In this document: piece after piece, positions 35,064 to 44,036 of the stretch | How the letters are laid out: each line of letters opens with the position of its first letter | How positions within the stretch are numbered: the stretch's first letter is position 1 | Assembly (NCBI GenBank): GCA_016845105.1 | Contig: JAERTF010000091.1 | Location: 1 to 47,912 of the forward strand | DNA length: 47,912 nucleotides | Source of the DNA: Bacteroidota bacterium | GTDB taxonomy: Bacteria; Bacteroidota; Bacteroidia; Bacteroidales; F082 | Direction: 5' to 3' | Made by a program: the position numbers and the translations under genes | The notes under the pieces: model-generated | The model's input: the letters and a program-made list of their open reading frames with translations, nothing else | Database searches by the model: none | Told to the model about the DNA's origin: nothing

Positions 35064-35252
35064 ATTAAAAGTTGCCACAATAAATCCCTATCGAAACTGC
35101 TAAATTTGATTTGTACCTTGAGGTAGAAAGTGAAATTAGTTATCTATCCGAATTAAACATTTTTATTGGTGAACTTACTTGAAAATAATCCAAAATATGG
35201 GGTAAAATATCTTGGTCTAAGTTGGATAATAATTATGTCATCAAATAGTGTT

Positions 35253-38231
35253 TTAATGCTTAGGTTTTAATACCATTCCTAAGTTTTTCTTTCCATCAAT
35301 TTTTATAGTTAGATTCTCATTGAATCTAACATGACGTACAAATTCATTTTCGAATATTGCTGGTTGCTTATCCAAAAAGTCGATATCATATAAACCTTCT
35401 CCTATAAAGGGGTTAATTGTAAAATACCCAACACGAAAAGAGGTAAGGTTTTGAAAAAAATGAGTTCCCTGACTCGGATCTATACGATAGTTTTCAAGGC
35501 CCGATTCTACAATAACCCTTGCAGCAGATATTTGTGACCAGTTTACAGGAATACCAAGCCAGGGATCACTTGAACCCCACCTACCGGGACCAACCAGTAT
35601 ATAATTAATATCCTCTTCGATAAATATCTTGTTTAAGGCATCAATATAATCAACAATTTCACTTGTTTTTGATGCATCAAATGATTGTGGTCTAACATAT
35701 ACAATGTCATAAATATTATCAATAATTCCGTTACCTAGTGCTGATTGTGACACTATCACAGCATCAGAATTATCTAGTTCATCTTCATCAATTACGACAC
35801 TCTCATCCTTTGATGCCACAGGCCTTATTTGCAACAACTTAAAGGATACCTTTTCTCCTTTCGGAATATTTAAATCCAATGCAAATTCAATTTCAACCGG
35901 ATTTCCCATTTCCTCCTCCCCAAGTTTTAGTACCCTATCGATGATTTCAGCCAATGGTAATGTATTGTGCTTAAGAATATTTGAGAACGTTATCAGTTTT
36001 TTACCCTTATAATTATACCCATCCCGTATAACATTATCATGCATAATAAATGTTGATGCAATGCCACGGATTGAGTTATCTTTTTCTGCCTCTTTAATTC
36101 GAAGTTTTAGCAAACTAGCTCCATCATTTGGTTTAATAATATAGTCATGGCTGCTTAAATCCAAGGCAAAGAAGTGTTTCTGGGTTTCCTGGAGGGCCAT
36201 TTCAGGATTAGAAGTTTGGAGAACATTTTTTGGGTAACGTGGACAAAACCTTAATGATTGACCTCCATCAACAACATATTTACCCAATCCCATTGCTAAG
36301 CTAACGGTTCCATCTTCAGGTATGGCAGGTTCCAGAGGATAATAATCAATGGATCTGCCAACTCCCGATATTGTTGGATAATAACGATCACCATATGTAC
36401 TACCTACAACCTCCTGAATAACAATTGCCATTTTTTCCTCATCAATAACATTTGATGTTGCTTGCATATAAGCTTTACTATCAGCATAATACGCTGATGC
36501 ATAAACTGCCTTAATTGCATTTCGCATCATATTAAACATAACCTCATGATCACCTTCCCGAAACGGAAGCATATAAGTATTATAAATACCAGCAAAGGGC
36601 TGATAATGTGAATCTTCAAGCAAACTAGATGATCGAATCGCCAGGGGGGTTTCAATTGAACTTGCTATTTTATAAATATCATCGTTGGCATGCTCAGGAA
36701 AATCGGCTTTTAAAAAACGTTCCAATATTTCCTCATCACTAAGCTCATCCGATAAAGCAATTGAGTGGAGCTTATTTTGATCCATAAACTCATCAAAAAT
36801 ATCTGTACCTATCACTACAGTTTTGGGAATTGAAATTTCGACATTATTAAAATAAGTATATAGGTTATTTCGCTTAATCAACGAATCTAAGAATGCCAAA
36901 CCCCTTGCTTTACCCCCAATTGATCCCTGGCCAATTCGAGTAATACTAAAATACTTATCAAAAGTATTTCGATTAAATGATGATATCACTCCTCTGGCCT
37001 TTGAAATCCTAAACTGTGATATTGCATTGTAAATAAATGACCTAACTTCGTTAATATCTTCAAAATCATCACTCTTGAAATAGCGAAACAACTCTGCCAA
37101 GGGGAATAATGCCCTAGCTCTTAACCATTTGGAGAAATGATTCCTTTGAATATGATAACGCAGTGAATTTGATGGCAGCGAAAAAATTTTGTCTTGTAAA
37201 TCCTTAAGATCGGCTGCTCTGGCAACAGTTATACCCATTATTGGATCTTTAAAAATAAAATCACCAAATGCAAAATATTCCTTAATGAATTCCCTAAGAT
37301 TAAATGTTAGTGTTTTTGAATTTTTGTCAAGAAAACCAACCCTGAGTTCTTTGGCCTTTTTAAAGTTTTTTTGTTCGGATGATTGTAACAATAGTGGAGT
37401 GTAAGGATTATCACGTTTGATAATTGCACACAGATCAATTCCTGCATTCTTGTCTATTACTCCATTTCTGGGATATGAAATATCTGAAATTAGGCCGAGG
37501 AGGTTTTTTTTGTATTTCATGTAAAACCCATATGCATCTTCATAATTTGTGGCAAGTAGTATCTTAGGTCTACCTCTCATCCTCATCATTCTTTGATGCT
37601 CATTAAGTCCCTCATTAACAAATGATTCTGATTGTTTAAAAATGATTTTATACATTATTGGAAGATAACTGGAATAGAACCTAATATTATCTTCCACTAG
37701 TATGATTGTTTGAACCCCTACTTCCTCAACATCATTATCCACATTCATTTTATCCTCAATAAGCTTGATAATAGCAAGAAGGATATCAGCATTTCCTAGC
37801 CAACTAAATATATAATCTATCGACCTTAATTCTATTTTCTCTATCTTTAAACTAACTTCCCTTGAAAAAGGAGTTAGCATAACTATAGGAATATCAGGGT
37901 ATTCATTCTTAATATGGTCAGTAAACTCAAAGGTTGTTTCCTTTTCAGCACTAAGCATTGATATTACTAAATCAATTTTTTCACTTTCCAAAATCGTCAA
38001 AGCCTCCTCTTCATTTGTTGCTTTTAAAAATTGTGGTGGGTATCGAAGATTTAGGGATGTATATTCATGAAATATCTGCTCATCAATTCTACCATCCTCT
38101 TCAAGCATAAAAGCATCATAAACACTCGAAACAAGCAAAACCTGATAGATCCGCTTTTTCATTAGGTTAATGAATGGCGTTTCATTGAAATAAAAATTCT
38201 GACTTAATACATCTGCTTTAGAAGAAAACAT
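35253..38231 (-). CDS. PEP/pyruvate-binding ATP-grasp protein with two receiver-like N-terminal domains
   Basis: 992 residues from an ATG at 38231; the TTG upstream is rejected. Residues about 27-160 look like a degenerate receiver: the phosphoacceptor position in IDLVISML is not Asp. Residues about 174-325 form a second receiver with an insertion that keeps the key residues: acidic pair Glu180-Asp181, Asp250 (LISDIS), Ser284/285 and Lys303. A linker of about 110 residues follows, then the PPDK/PEP-synthase-type ATP-grasp (about 430-810: IGGKARG, LAIRSSSLLED at 531-541, MAIVIQEVVG, EIEFAL, LLQIRP). The C-terminal module contains GPGRWGSSDPW (881-891) and QGTHFF (921-926). No phosphohistidine swivel domain or PEP-barrel is present, so it should not be called PEP synthase. 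Its neighbour is a histidine kinase, a plausible phosphodonor. Reaction unknown. Confidence 0.82.
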   Translation of the reverse strand: MFSSKADVLSQNFYFNETPFINLMKKRIYQVLLVSSVYDAFMLEEDGRIDEQIFHEYTSLNLRYPPQFLKATNEEEALTILESEKIDLVISMLSAEKETTFEFTDHIKNEYPDIPIVMLTPFSREVSLKIEKIELRSIDYIFSWLGNADILLAIIKLIEDKMNVDNDVEEVGVQTIILVEDNIRFYSSYLPIMYKIIFKQSESFVNEGLNEHQRMMRMRGRPKILLATNYEDAYGFYMKYKKNLLGLISDISYPRNGVIDKNAGIDLCAIIKRDNPYTPLLLQSSEQKNFKKAKELRVGFLDKNSKTLTFNLREFIKEYFAFGDFIFKDPIMGITVARAADLKDLQDKIFSLPSNSLRYHIQRNHFSKWLRARALFPLAELFRYFKSDDFEDINEVRSFIYNAISQFRISKARGVISSFNRNTFDKYFSITRIGQGSIGGKARGLAFLDSLIKRNNLYTYFNNVEISIPKTVVIGTDIFDEFMDQNKLHSIALSDELSDEEILERFLKADFPEHANDDIYKIASSIETPLAIRSSSLLEDSHYQPFAGIYNTYMLPFREGDHEVMFNMMRNAIKAVYASAYYADSKAYMQATSNVIDEEKMAIVIQEVVGSTYGDRYYPTISGVGRSIDYYPLEPAIPEDGTVSLAMGLGKYVVDGGQSLRFCPRYPKNVLQTSNPEMALQETQKHFFALDLSSHDYIIKPNDGASLLKLRIKEAEKDNSIRGIASTFIMHDNVIRDGYNYKGKKLITFSNILKHNTLPLAEIIDRVLKLGEEEMGNPVEIEFALDLNIPKGEKVSFKLLQIRPVASKDESVVIDEDELDNSDAVIVSQSALGNGIIDNIYDIVYVRPQSFDASKTSEIVDYIDALNKIFIEEDINYILVGPGRWGSSDPWLGIPVNWSQISAARVIVESGLENYRIDPSQGTHFFQNLTSFRVGYFTINPFIGEGLYDIDFLDKQPAIFENEFVRHVRFNENLTIKIDGKKNLGMVLKPKH

Positions 38232-38274
38232 TATATAGCTAATTTGTTTTATATTAAACCTTATCAAGAATTAG

Positions 38275-38282
38275 CAAAAATA
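38275..38282 (-). promoter_or_regulatory. -7 box (TATTTTTG) of the receiver/ATP-grasp gene
   Basis: Minus-strand TATTTTTG, exact match, in the 112-base gap between the histidine kinase gene and the ATP-grasp gene, 43 bases before the ATG at 38231. It would let this gene be expressed independently of the kinase. Confidence 0.45.
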
Positions 38283-38343
38283 ACTTTGATTTATCACTAT
38301 TTAAGCTTGTGGAAATATAAATTAGGAAATAATCATGTATATA

Positions 38344-41190
38344 TTATGAATGAACGCTTATGGGTAGTAAGATGCTAAAATCTGTACCCTCTCCTATTTC
38401 ACTTTCAATGGATATACTACCTTTATTATTTTTTACAAATTCATTTACAATAACCAATCCAAACCCTGTCCCCTTTTCATTGTCAGTTCCTCTTTTCCTT
38501 TCTTTACTTGCCTTTCCTGATAATACATTATTTATTTGCTCCCAAGTCATGCCTACTCCAGTGTCAGATATACGAATTTCAGCCATCTTATTGATTTTAG
38601 TTATGCTGATTTTAATTACACTTTTCTTATGCGAAAATTTAATCGCATTTGATACTATATTACGAATTACAATATCTATTTGATTTTTATCGGCCAATAC
38701 ATTAATTGGCTCATCAGCTACAATTATAAGATCAATTAACTTTCTTTGCGCTTGATCTGACAATAGTTCAACAACTAGACTGATTACGTCATTTAATAAT
38801 ATGTTTTCAAAATTTGGTTTAAGACTATTCTGCTGAATTCTAGCCCAAGAAAGCAAGTTTTCGATTAGTGAATATGTAGAATCAAGTGATGGTTTAAGTG
38901 AAGTTATAAGTGTAACTATTTCTTCATGTGACAATTCATCAACCTGCCCCACTATTAAATCAACAATGGACTTATTTGTTCCAATTGGACCAATTAAATC
39001 ATGTGCAATTATGGAAAAAATTTTCTCTTTTGCTGCATTCGATTCTCTTAATTCTCTTTGTGATTTTCTTAGTTTACGCTGACTTTTTACCCTACCACTA
39101 ATATCATGCAATACACCCATTATACCTATTGGTTCACTATTGGTATCATATACTAATTCAGCTGTAAATGAGCAATGAATTATTCCCCCATCCTTTTTTT
39201 TGAATTTAGTATCATGATCATTAATAGACTCATTATTCTCAATACGAGCTGCAATTTTTTTCCAATCGTGGATAAAATGATAATATTCTTTCGAACTCAC
39301 ACCAATAACTTCTTCACGAGTATAACCTGTAATCTTGTATATAGATGGGCTTACATCAGTTATAACACCTTTGGTATCTAATTGAAAATAAACATCGGGA
39401 AATGCTGCAAATAACTGGCGAAATTTTAATTCGCTTTTTCTAATTATTTCCTCATTTCTTTTTCTTTGAGTAATATCCCAAAAGTTAACAACTATTCCAT
39501 TTATTAGTTTATCATCAAGTAGATTCTGTCCATATGCATAAACCGAAATCCACTCACCATAAGCATTTTGCATCCTAAAATCAATATTGCGAGGTTTTCC
39601 GTCAATTATCAAATTATTAAACTCATGTTTAACATGCTCTATATCTTGAGGATGGATAAATTCAAATGCACTTTTATTAATTCTACTCAATATTTCTCTT
39701 CCTATCCTTCTTTCATAACTAGGGCTAATATATTTTGTCAATCCATCCTTACCTACTACAAAAATAAAGTCCTCGGACCTATCCAAAAGTTTCTCATAAT
39801 ATTCATTTTGCTTTCGCGCTAACCTTCTGGATCGACGCATGACAACATTATAAAATATCATCGAGAGTATAATTATAGATATCACAAGAATTATAATATA
39901 CAAGAGGGTTCGTATTTGGGAATCGCTCGTATGTTTCCTTCGAAGTGTATTTAATTCGTTATTCTTTTTTTTATCGATGTATTTAGCTGAAATTTCTTGA
40001 ATTTGTTGAATTTTATTCTTTGAAAGAATACTGTCATGAATACTGTGATATTTCTCAAAATAATAATATGCATCTTTGTAATTTTCTGCAGCAAAGTAAA
40101 TCTTATTCAATAGTTTGTAACAATTTAACAATTGCTCATTTGAACCTTTTTGCATGGCAACCTCAAGTGCTTCCAAGGTAAAATTTAATGCCTTATCAAT
40201 ATTGCCAACTCTTAGGTAATGTTCTCCTAAATTTGATAATGCCAAGGATACAACCTGGGAGTTAATGGGCCGGCCTACATCTAAAGATTTCTGATAAAAG
40301 CTCAAAGCCAATACCGTATCATTTAAATCTTTATATGTATCACCAATATTATTAAGACTAATTGCTATCCCATCTTCATCTTGTAAATCGCGATCAATTT
40401 CCAATGACCGGTTAAAATAACCTAGTGCTTTTTGAAAGTTCTTTTGAGAACTATATATATCACCAATATTATTTAAACAAACTGAAACCCCTTCTTTATC
40501 ATCTAAGGTTTCACAAATCTCGAGTGCTCTACTAGTATAATTAAAGGCATCAATAAAATTGTTTTCACTTGAAAACACAATACCTAAATTTATTAATGCC
40601 GAACTAATACCACTACTGTCTCCCATCAACTCAAATTGGGTTAATGCCTTTATTGTTGATGATGTTGATTCATCATAAATTCCCATCTCCTCGTAACACG
40701 AGCCAAGTAGCAGATTAAATTGAGCAGAACTAACTTTATCATTTATTGAATCAGAAATTAATAAACCTAATTTTAGATACTTAATAGCATCAGTATTTCT
40801 GTACATTTCTGCATAACAACTACTTATATATTCATATGTTTCAATTAGATCAATGGTTTCATTATTTCGCAAATAGATATCTAAGGATGAATTAAAAAAA
40901 TACAAAGCTGTATCATAAGACGATATATTGTAATAGATTACTCCTTTTGTAAAATCAACTTCGGCAGTACAATTATTACAGTTCAGTTCCTTGGAAACAG
41001 AATCTGCTGTTGAAACTAATCTCAAACTTTCATTGTAATCAGGAAAACATACAATTGCAGAATCGCATAATTTAAATACTTCTATGGAATCCTGATCTTG
41101 TGCCTTAACATTTAATATGTTTATTTCAAACACTAGGATCCAAAATACAATTGATATAAACAAATTGATATATCTAAACGAAAATAACAT
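38344..41190 (-). CDS. TPR-containing sensor histidine kinase with two PAS domains
   Basis: 948 residues from the ATG at 41190. An N-terminal signal/anchor helix (about 5-30) leads to a periplasmic array of TPR repeats (about 60-400; for example LNNIGDIYSSQKNFQKALGYFNRSLEI). A transmembrane helix (about 426-449) follows, then PAS1 (about 465-577), PAS2 (about 588-700), a HisKA-type dimerisation helix with FSIIAHDLIGPIG (phospho-acceptor His730) and a HATPase with N-box RNIVSNAIKFS, G1 DTGVGM and G2 GTGFGLVIVNEF. It has no receiver of its own, and no ordinary response regulator is coded nearby. The only receiver-like domains within reach are in the downstream ATP-grasp protein. The TPRs may sense a peptide or protein in the periplasm. 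A -7 box lies 29 bases upstream. Confidence 0.93.
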   Translation of the reverse strand: MLFSFRYINLFISIVFWILVFEINILNVKAQDQDSIEVFKLCDSAIVCFPDYNESLRLVSTADSVSKELNCNNCTAEVDFTKGVIYYNISSYDTALYFFNSSLDIYLRNNETIDLIETYEYISSCYAEMYRNTDAIKYLKLGLLISDSINDKVSSAQFNLLLGSCYEEMGIYDESTSSTIKALTQFELMGDSSGISSALINLGIVFSSENNFIDAFNYTSRALEICETLDDKEGVSVCLNNIGDIYSSQKNFQKALGYFNRSLEIDRDLQDEDGIAISLNNIGDTYKDLNDTVLALSFYQKSLDVGRPINSQVVSLALSNLGEHYLRVGNIDKALNFTLEALEVAMQKGSNEQLLNCYKLLNKIYFAAENYKDAYYYFEKYHSIHDSILSKNKIQQIQEISAKYIDKKKNNELNTLRRKHTSDSQIRTLLYIIILVISIIILSMIFYNVVMRRSRRLARKQNEYYEKLLDRSEDFIFVVGKDGLTKYISPSYERRIGREILSRINKSAFEFIHPQDIEHVKHEFNNLIIDGKPRNIDFRMQNAYGEWISVYAYGQNLLDDKLINGIVVNFWDITQRKRNEEIIRKSELKFRQLFAAFPDVYFQLDTKGVITDVSPSIYKITGYTREEVIGVSSKEYYHFIHDWKKIAARIENNESINDHDTKFKKKDGGIIHCSFTAELVYDTNSEPIGIMGVLHDISGRVKSQRKLRKSQRELRESNAAKEKIFSIIAHDLIGPIGTNKSIVDLIVGQVDELSHEEIVTLITSLKPSLDSTYSLIENLLSWARIQQNSLKPNFENILLNDVISLVVELLSDQAQRKLIDLIIVADEPINVLADKNQIDIVIRNIVSNAIKFSHKKSVIKISITKINKMAEIRISDTGVGMTWEQINNVLSGKASKERKRGTDNEKGTGFGLVIVNEFVKNNKGSISIESEIGEGTDFSILLPISVHS

Positions 41191-41219
41191 CAACAAAACT
41201 TAATATGGTATTTAAAGTA

Positions 41220-41227
41220 CAAATCTA
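41220..41227 (-). promoter_or_regulatory. -7 box (TAGATTTG) of the TPR-PAS histidine kinase gene
   Basis: Minus-strand TAGATTTG, exact TAnnTTTG match, 29 bases before the ATG at 41190. A TTG at 41244-41246 (complement) lies 16 bases upstream, shorter than the usual spacing. Confidence 0.45.
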
Positions 41228-41297
41228 TTAAAATTATGCTATTCAAGAAAGATAAAATGAATCAAAATACTTATAGTTAAGCTATTTAGAATACTCC

Positions 41298-44030
41298 TTA
41301 AACATCACATATATGACCTATTGCAAATTCTCTTTCGGCATTCATATAAACATCAAAAGATTTATTTTCGCTCTTAAGATTTATTACTTTTATTACTTTT
41401 TCTAAGTCTCTCATCTCGGGTAATAAACTCACAAGTGAATTATTTGAACTATTGAAAAATTCACTTTTAAAAATTGTATTCTGACCATCTGGATAAAGAG
41501 GAAGGTATTTAATATCAGCTTCAACAAGATCTTGAAAAAAATGTGTACCAAATGAAAGATCCGGAACATAATCACCACTCTGTTTGGCTATCTCAATTAA
41601 CATAGAGGTATTGTTAATTTCAGAATATGTTATGCTAACCCCCAATTTTATATCTCCCCTACTTCCCCATCTACCGGGACCCATTAAAATAAACTTTGTG
41701 TCAGAAAGTAAATCGTTAAGTTTACCAATCGCAATACCCACATTTAAAAGTGATTGCTGATTAGGTAATTTGGCATACTCATTTGGGTCAACATAAATAA
41801 TATGAGTTATCCCGGTGATCGTACCATTTGAAATAAATTTATTGGCCGAAAATACTATCGAATCAGGATCAATATTCTCAGGGATTTTTGCGGGTTCGAT
41901 ATGCGACCCATAACTTTGTGAACGACATTGAAGCAAATAAAAATCTTTACCATTATGAGCAAACTCAATATCAACAGGTCCATCGTATGTATTTTGTAGT
42001 ATTTCTAATGTCGCTTTTATTTCCTTCAAAAAAGAAGTCCTTTTAACTAGTCCTTCGAAATTGACAACAAAATTACTTTTCGAGAAATTAATTCCAAACG
42101 GTCGTGCAGGTTGAATATGGTTCTCCTTTAGTACAGATACTACCCTACTCAATGCAGGATATTCTTTCCCATATCTTTTAAGAAGTGAATCTATTTCGAT
42201 TGTTTCAAAAGTACCCGATTCAAGATTTATTACATCTATAAATTTTGGCGAATACTTAACCAACTCATCAATGGTTACATTAACTCGTAACCCTGGTTTA
42301 CCGGGAGATAAAAGTATGGGGTAATCATTACTCAACCTATCAACAGCTCTTGTTCCTAATCCTGGCACTATACGAATAAGTCCGTCTTCAGGAAGTATAC
42401 GCGGCGACCACCTATATTCGTTTCTACTAAAAGCAACACCCGCAAAAGAAGGGAAAAAATATGGACCAACTTTTGTACCTACAACCTCCTGAATCATTAT
42501 GCCCATTTCTTCACGATAATCCAGTAAATTATTTTGAGCTCTGTAATTAATTGGATCGGGACCAAAAATGGAAGCATAAACTTCGGCAATTGCATCCATT
42601 AGTTCAAGTAACCGCTCTTCTTTTGTACCTTTATTGGCAATGAACAAACTTTTATATTTTCCAGCAAATACGGCTCCAACCCTATCTTCAAGCAAGCTTG
42701 AACTTCGAACAACAAGTGGAACATCGCCAAAATCCTCAAGTGCCATCAAAAGCCCCTTTACAATTTCAGGGGAAAAAGATGAATTTTTAAAGACTTGTAA
42801 TACATATGGATATTCTTGTCTAACTCTTCCTATTTCCTTATATTTTTGCTCTACAATTTCCTCCAGATTATTGTATGTCATAAAATTCAGTAATCCATCC
42901 GAGGTAACATACCATGTATTTGGAGTTTTAATCTTTTGAAAGAATGGATTGTCATTTTTTGAAGAGGATAATATCTGTTTAGCCAAAAATAACCCGGAAC
43001 TCTTACCACCTATTTGACCATGACTAACTGTAGGGTAAATAATATTATGAAGTAGATTACTAAAACTATCAACTTCAATAACTTTTTTAGCAATATTAAT
43101 GAAATCAGGCTGATCTGTCAATATCCTTCTAATAAGAGCTACTCTAATGCTTTTCTCACGCGACTCCGTCAGCTCCAGCATATTTGGAATTAAATGATGA
43201 TAGCGCTCAATAGCAGAACTAATTTTTGCCAAAGTAGAACCTGAGTTCTCCATCACTTCTGTTAAAAAATCTGACTTATCCTCTTTTGTCCATCTATGTA
43301 TTGAGTCAAGTATTTTCTTCTCATCAATGTGATTACTAGCAACTTCAAATATCTCATAAGAAAGCTCGATCATATCAACCCCGCTGTGTCTATCGAAGGG
43401 TTTATTGGTTTCTGAAAATAGTTTACCACCATCACTTTTTACCATCGGACTAAACCTCTCGAGTAATCCATCAGCTTCTGATATTCCTGACCAGCATAAA
43501 TAATTAACCATTTTCCGTGAAAGACGTACAAGAAGCTTAGGGTCGGTATGCTTGAGCATATCCAATACTGCCCACCAGTCTTCGCGTTGATCAGGCTTTT
43601 TTTGCTCCTCAAAAATTGATTTTAATTGTTGATGAAGTATCTGAAGACCAACTCTTTCAGCTATATTATCAATTAATCGTCGCTCTTCTTTTAAAAATGG
43701 GCCTTCGTCGGCCATTGGTCTTTCTTCTAAATAATACACCTGAATGTGCCCAACTATCTCATCTTGAGCAAGTATATCAGATTTAAGAACCCATTTTGAT
43801 TCAATGAAATTATCCGAATGATAATTATTCTTGAATCCACAGATCTTAACAACACAAATATCAGGAAATTGAAATCCAGTAGGTATTGATTTAATAATTC
43901 CTTTCCAAACTTCATCATTTATCGAGGTTGTTCTATTTAATAATTCTTGAATATCATAAAGGCAACTAAGCTCTTTTGCTCTTTCTTTAAGTTCAACAAT
44001 TATTTTATCCAACGGCTTATTATCACTCAT
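41298..44030 (-). CDS. PEP/pyruvate-binding ATP-grasp protein with kinase-type GAF-like sensor domain
   Basis: 910 residues. The first 135 match a sensor module known from histidine kinases: KELSCLYDIQEL (19-30), IIKSIPTGFQFPDICVVKI (about 45-63), GHIQVYYLEERP, then DEGPFLKEERRLIDNIAERVG (108-128). Next is a helical region (about 140-330) without a known domain, then the ATP-grasp core (about 338-705: QIGGKSSGLFLAK at 339-351, VVRSSSLLED at 440-449, MIQEVVG, DIEFAH, LLQCRSQ). The C-terminal module has GPGRWGSRG (784-792) and SFGTHFFQD (826-834). It lacks the phosphohistidine and PEP-barrel domains of PEP synthase and has no HATPase, so the sensor seems to drive the ATP-grasp domain instead of a kinase. 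It lies 6 bases behind the shorter paralogue, surely in one operon with it. Confidence 0.82.
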   Translation of the reverse strand: MSDNKPLDKIIVELKERAKELSCLYDIQELLNRTTSINDEVWKGIIKSIPTGFQFPDICVVKICGFKNNYHSDNFIESKWVLKSDILAQDEIVGHIQVYYLEERPMADEGPFLKEERRLIDNIAERVGLQILHQQLKSIFEEQKKPDQREDWWAVLDMLKHTDPKLLVRLSRKMVNYLCWSGISEADGLLERFSPMVKSDGGKLFSETNKPFDRHSGVDMIELSYEIFEVASNHIDEKKILDSIHRWTKEDKSDFLTEVMENSGSTLAKISSAIERYHHLIPNMLELTESREKSIRVALIRRILTDQPDFINIAKKVIEVDSFSNLLHNIIYPTVSHGQIGGKSSGLFLAKQILSSSKNDNPFFQKIKTPNTWYVTSDGLLNFMTYNNLEEIVEQKYKEIGRVRQEYPYVLQVFKNSSFSPEIVKGLLMALEDFGDVPLVVRSSSLLEDRVGAVFAGKYKSLFIANKGTKEERLLELMDAIAEVYASIFGPDPINYRAQNNLLDYREEMGIMIQEVVGTKVGPYFFPSFAGVAFSRNEYRWSPRILPEDGLIRIVPGLGTRAVDRLSNDYPILLSPGKPGLRVNVTIDELVKYSPKFIDVINLESGTFETIEIDSLLKRYGKEYPALSRVVSVLKENHIQPARPFGINFSKSNFVVNFEGLVKRTSFLKEIKATLEILQNTYDGPVDIEFAHNGKDFYLLQCRSQSYGSHIEPAKIPENIDPDSIVFSANKFISNGTITGITHIIYVDPNEYAKLPNQQSLLNVGIAIGKLNDLLSDTKFILMGPGRWGSRGDIKLGVSITYSEINNTSMLIEIAKQSGDYVPDLSFGTHFFQDLVEADIKYLPLYPDGQNTIFKSEFFNSSNNSLVSLLPEMRDLEKVIKVINLKSENKSFDVYMNAEREFAIGHICDV

Positions 44031-44036
44031 TAGTTA

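Noticed and set aside
35101-35108. TAAATTTG on the + strand as a promoter
   Set aside because: It matches TAnnTTTG, but no + strand gene follows; both neighbours are on the minus strand and no TTG lies at the correct distance.
38231-38267. Upstream TTG start for the receiver/ATP-grasp protein
   Set aside because: An ATG at 38231 gives a normal N-terminus and the extra 12 residues have no domain value; similar TTG or GTG starts were rejected for acyP, the DUF5686 gene, the GldN-like gene, the pectate-lyase-like gene, the histidine kinase and glutamate dehydrogenase.
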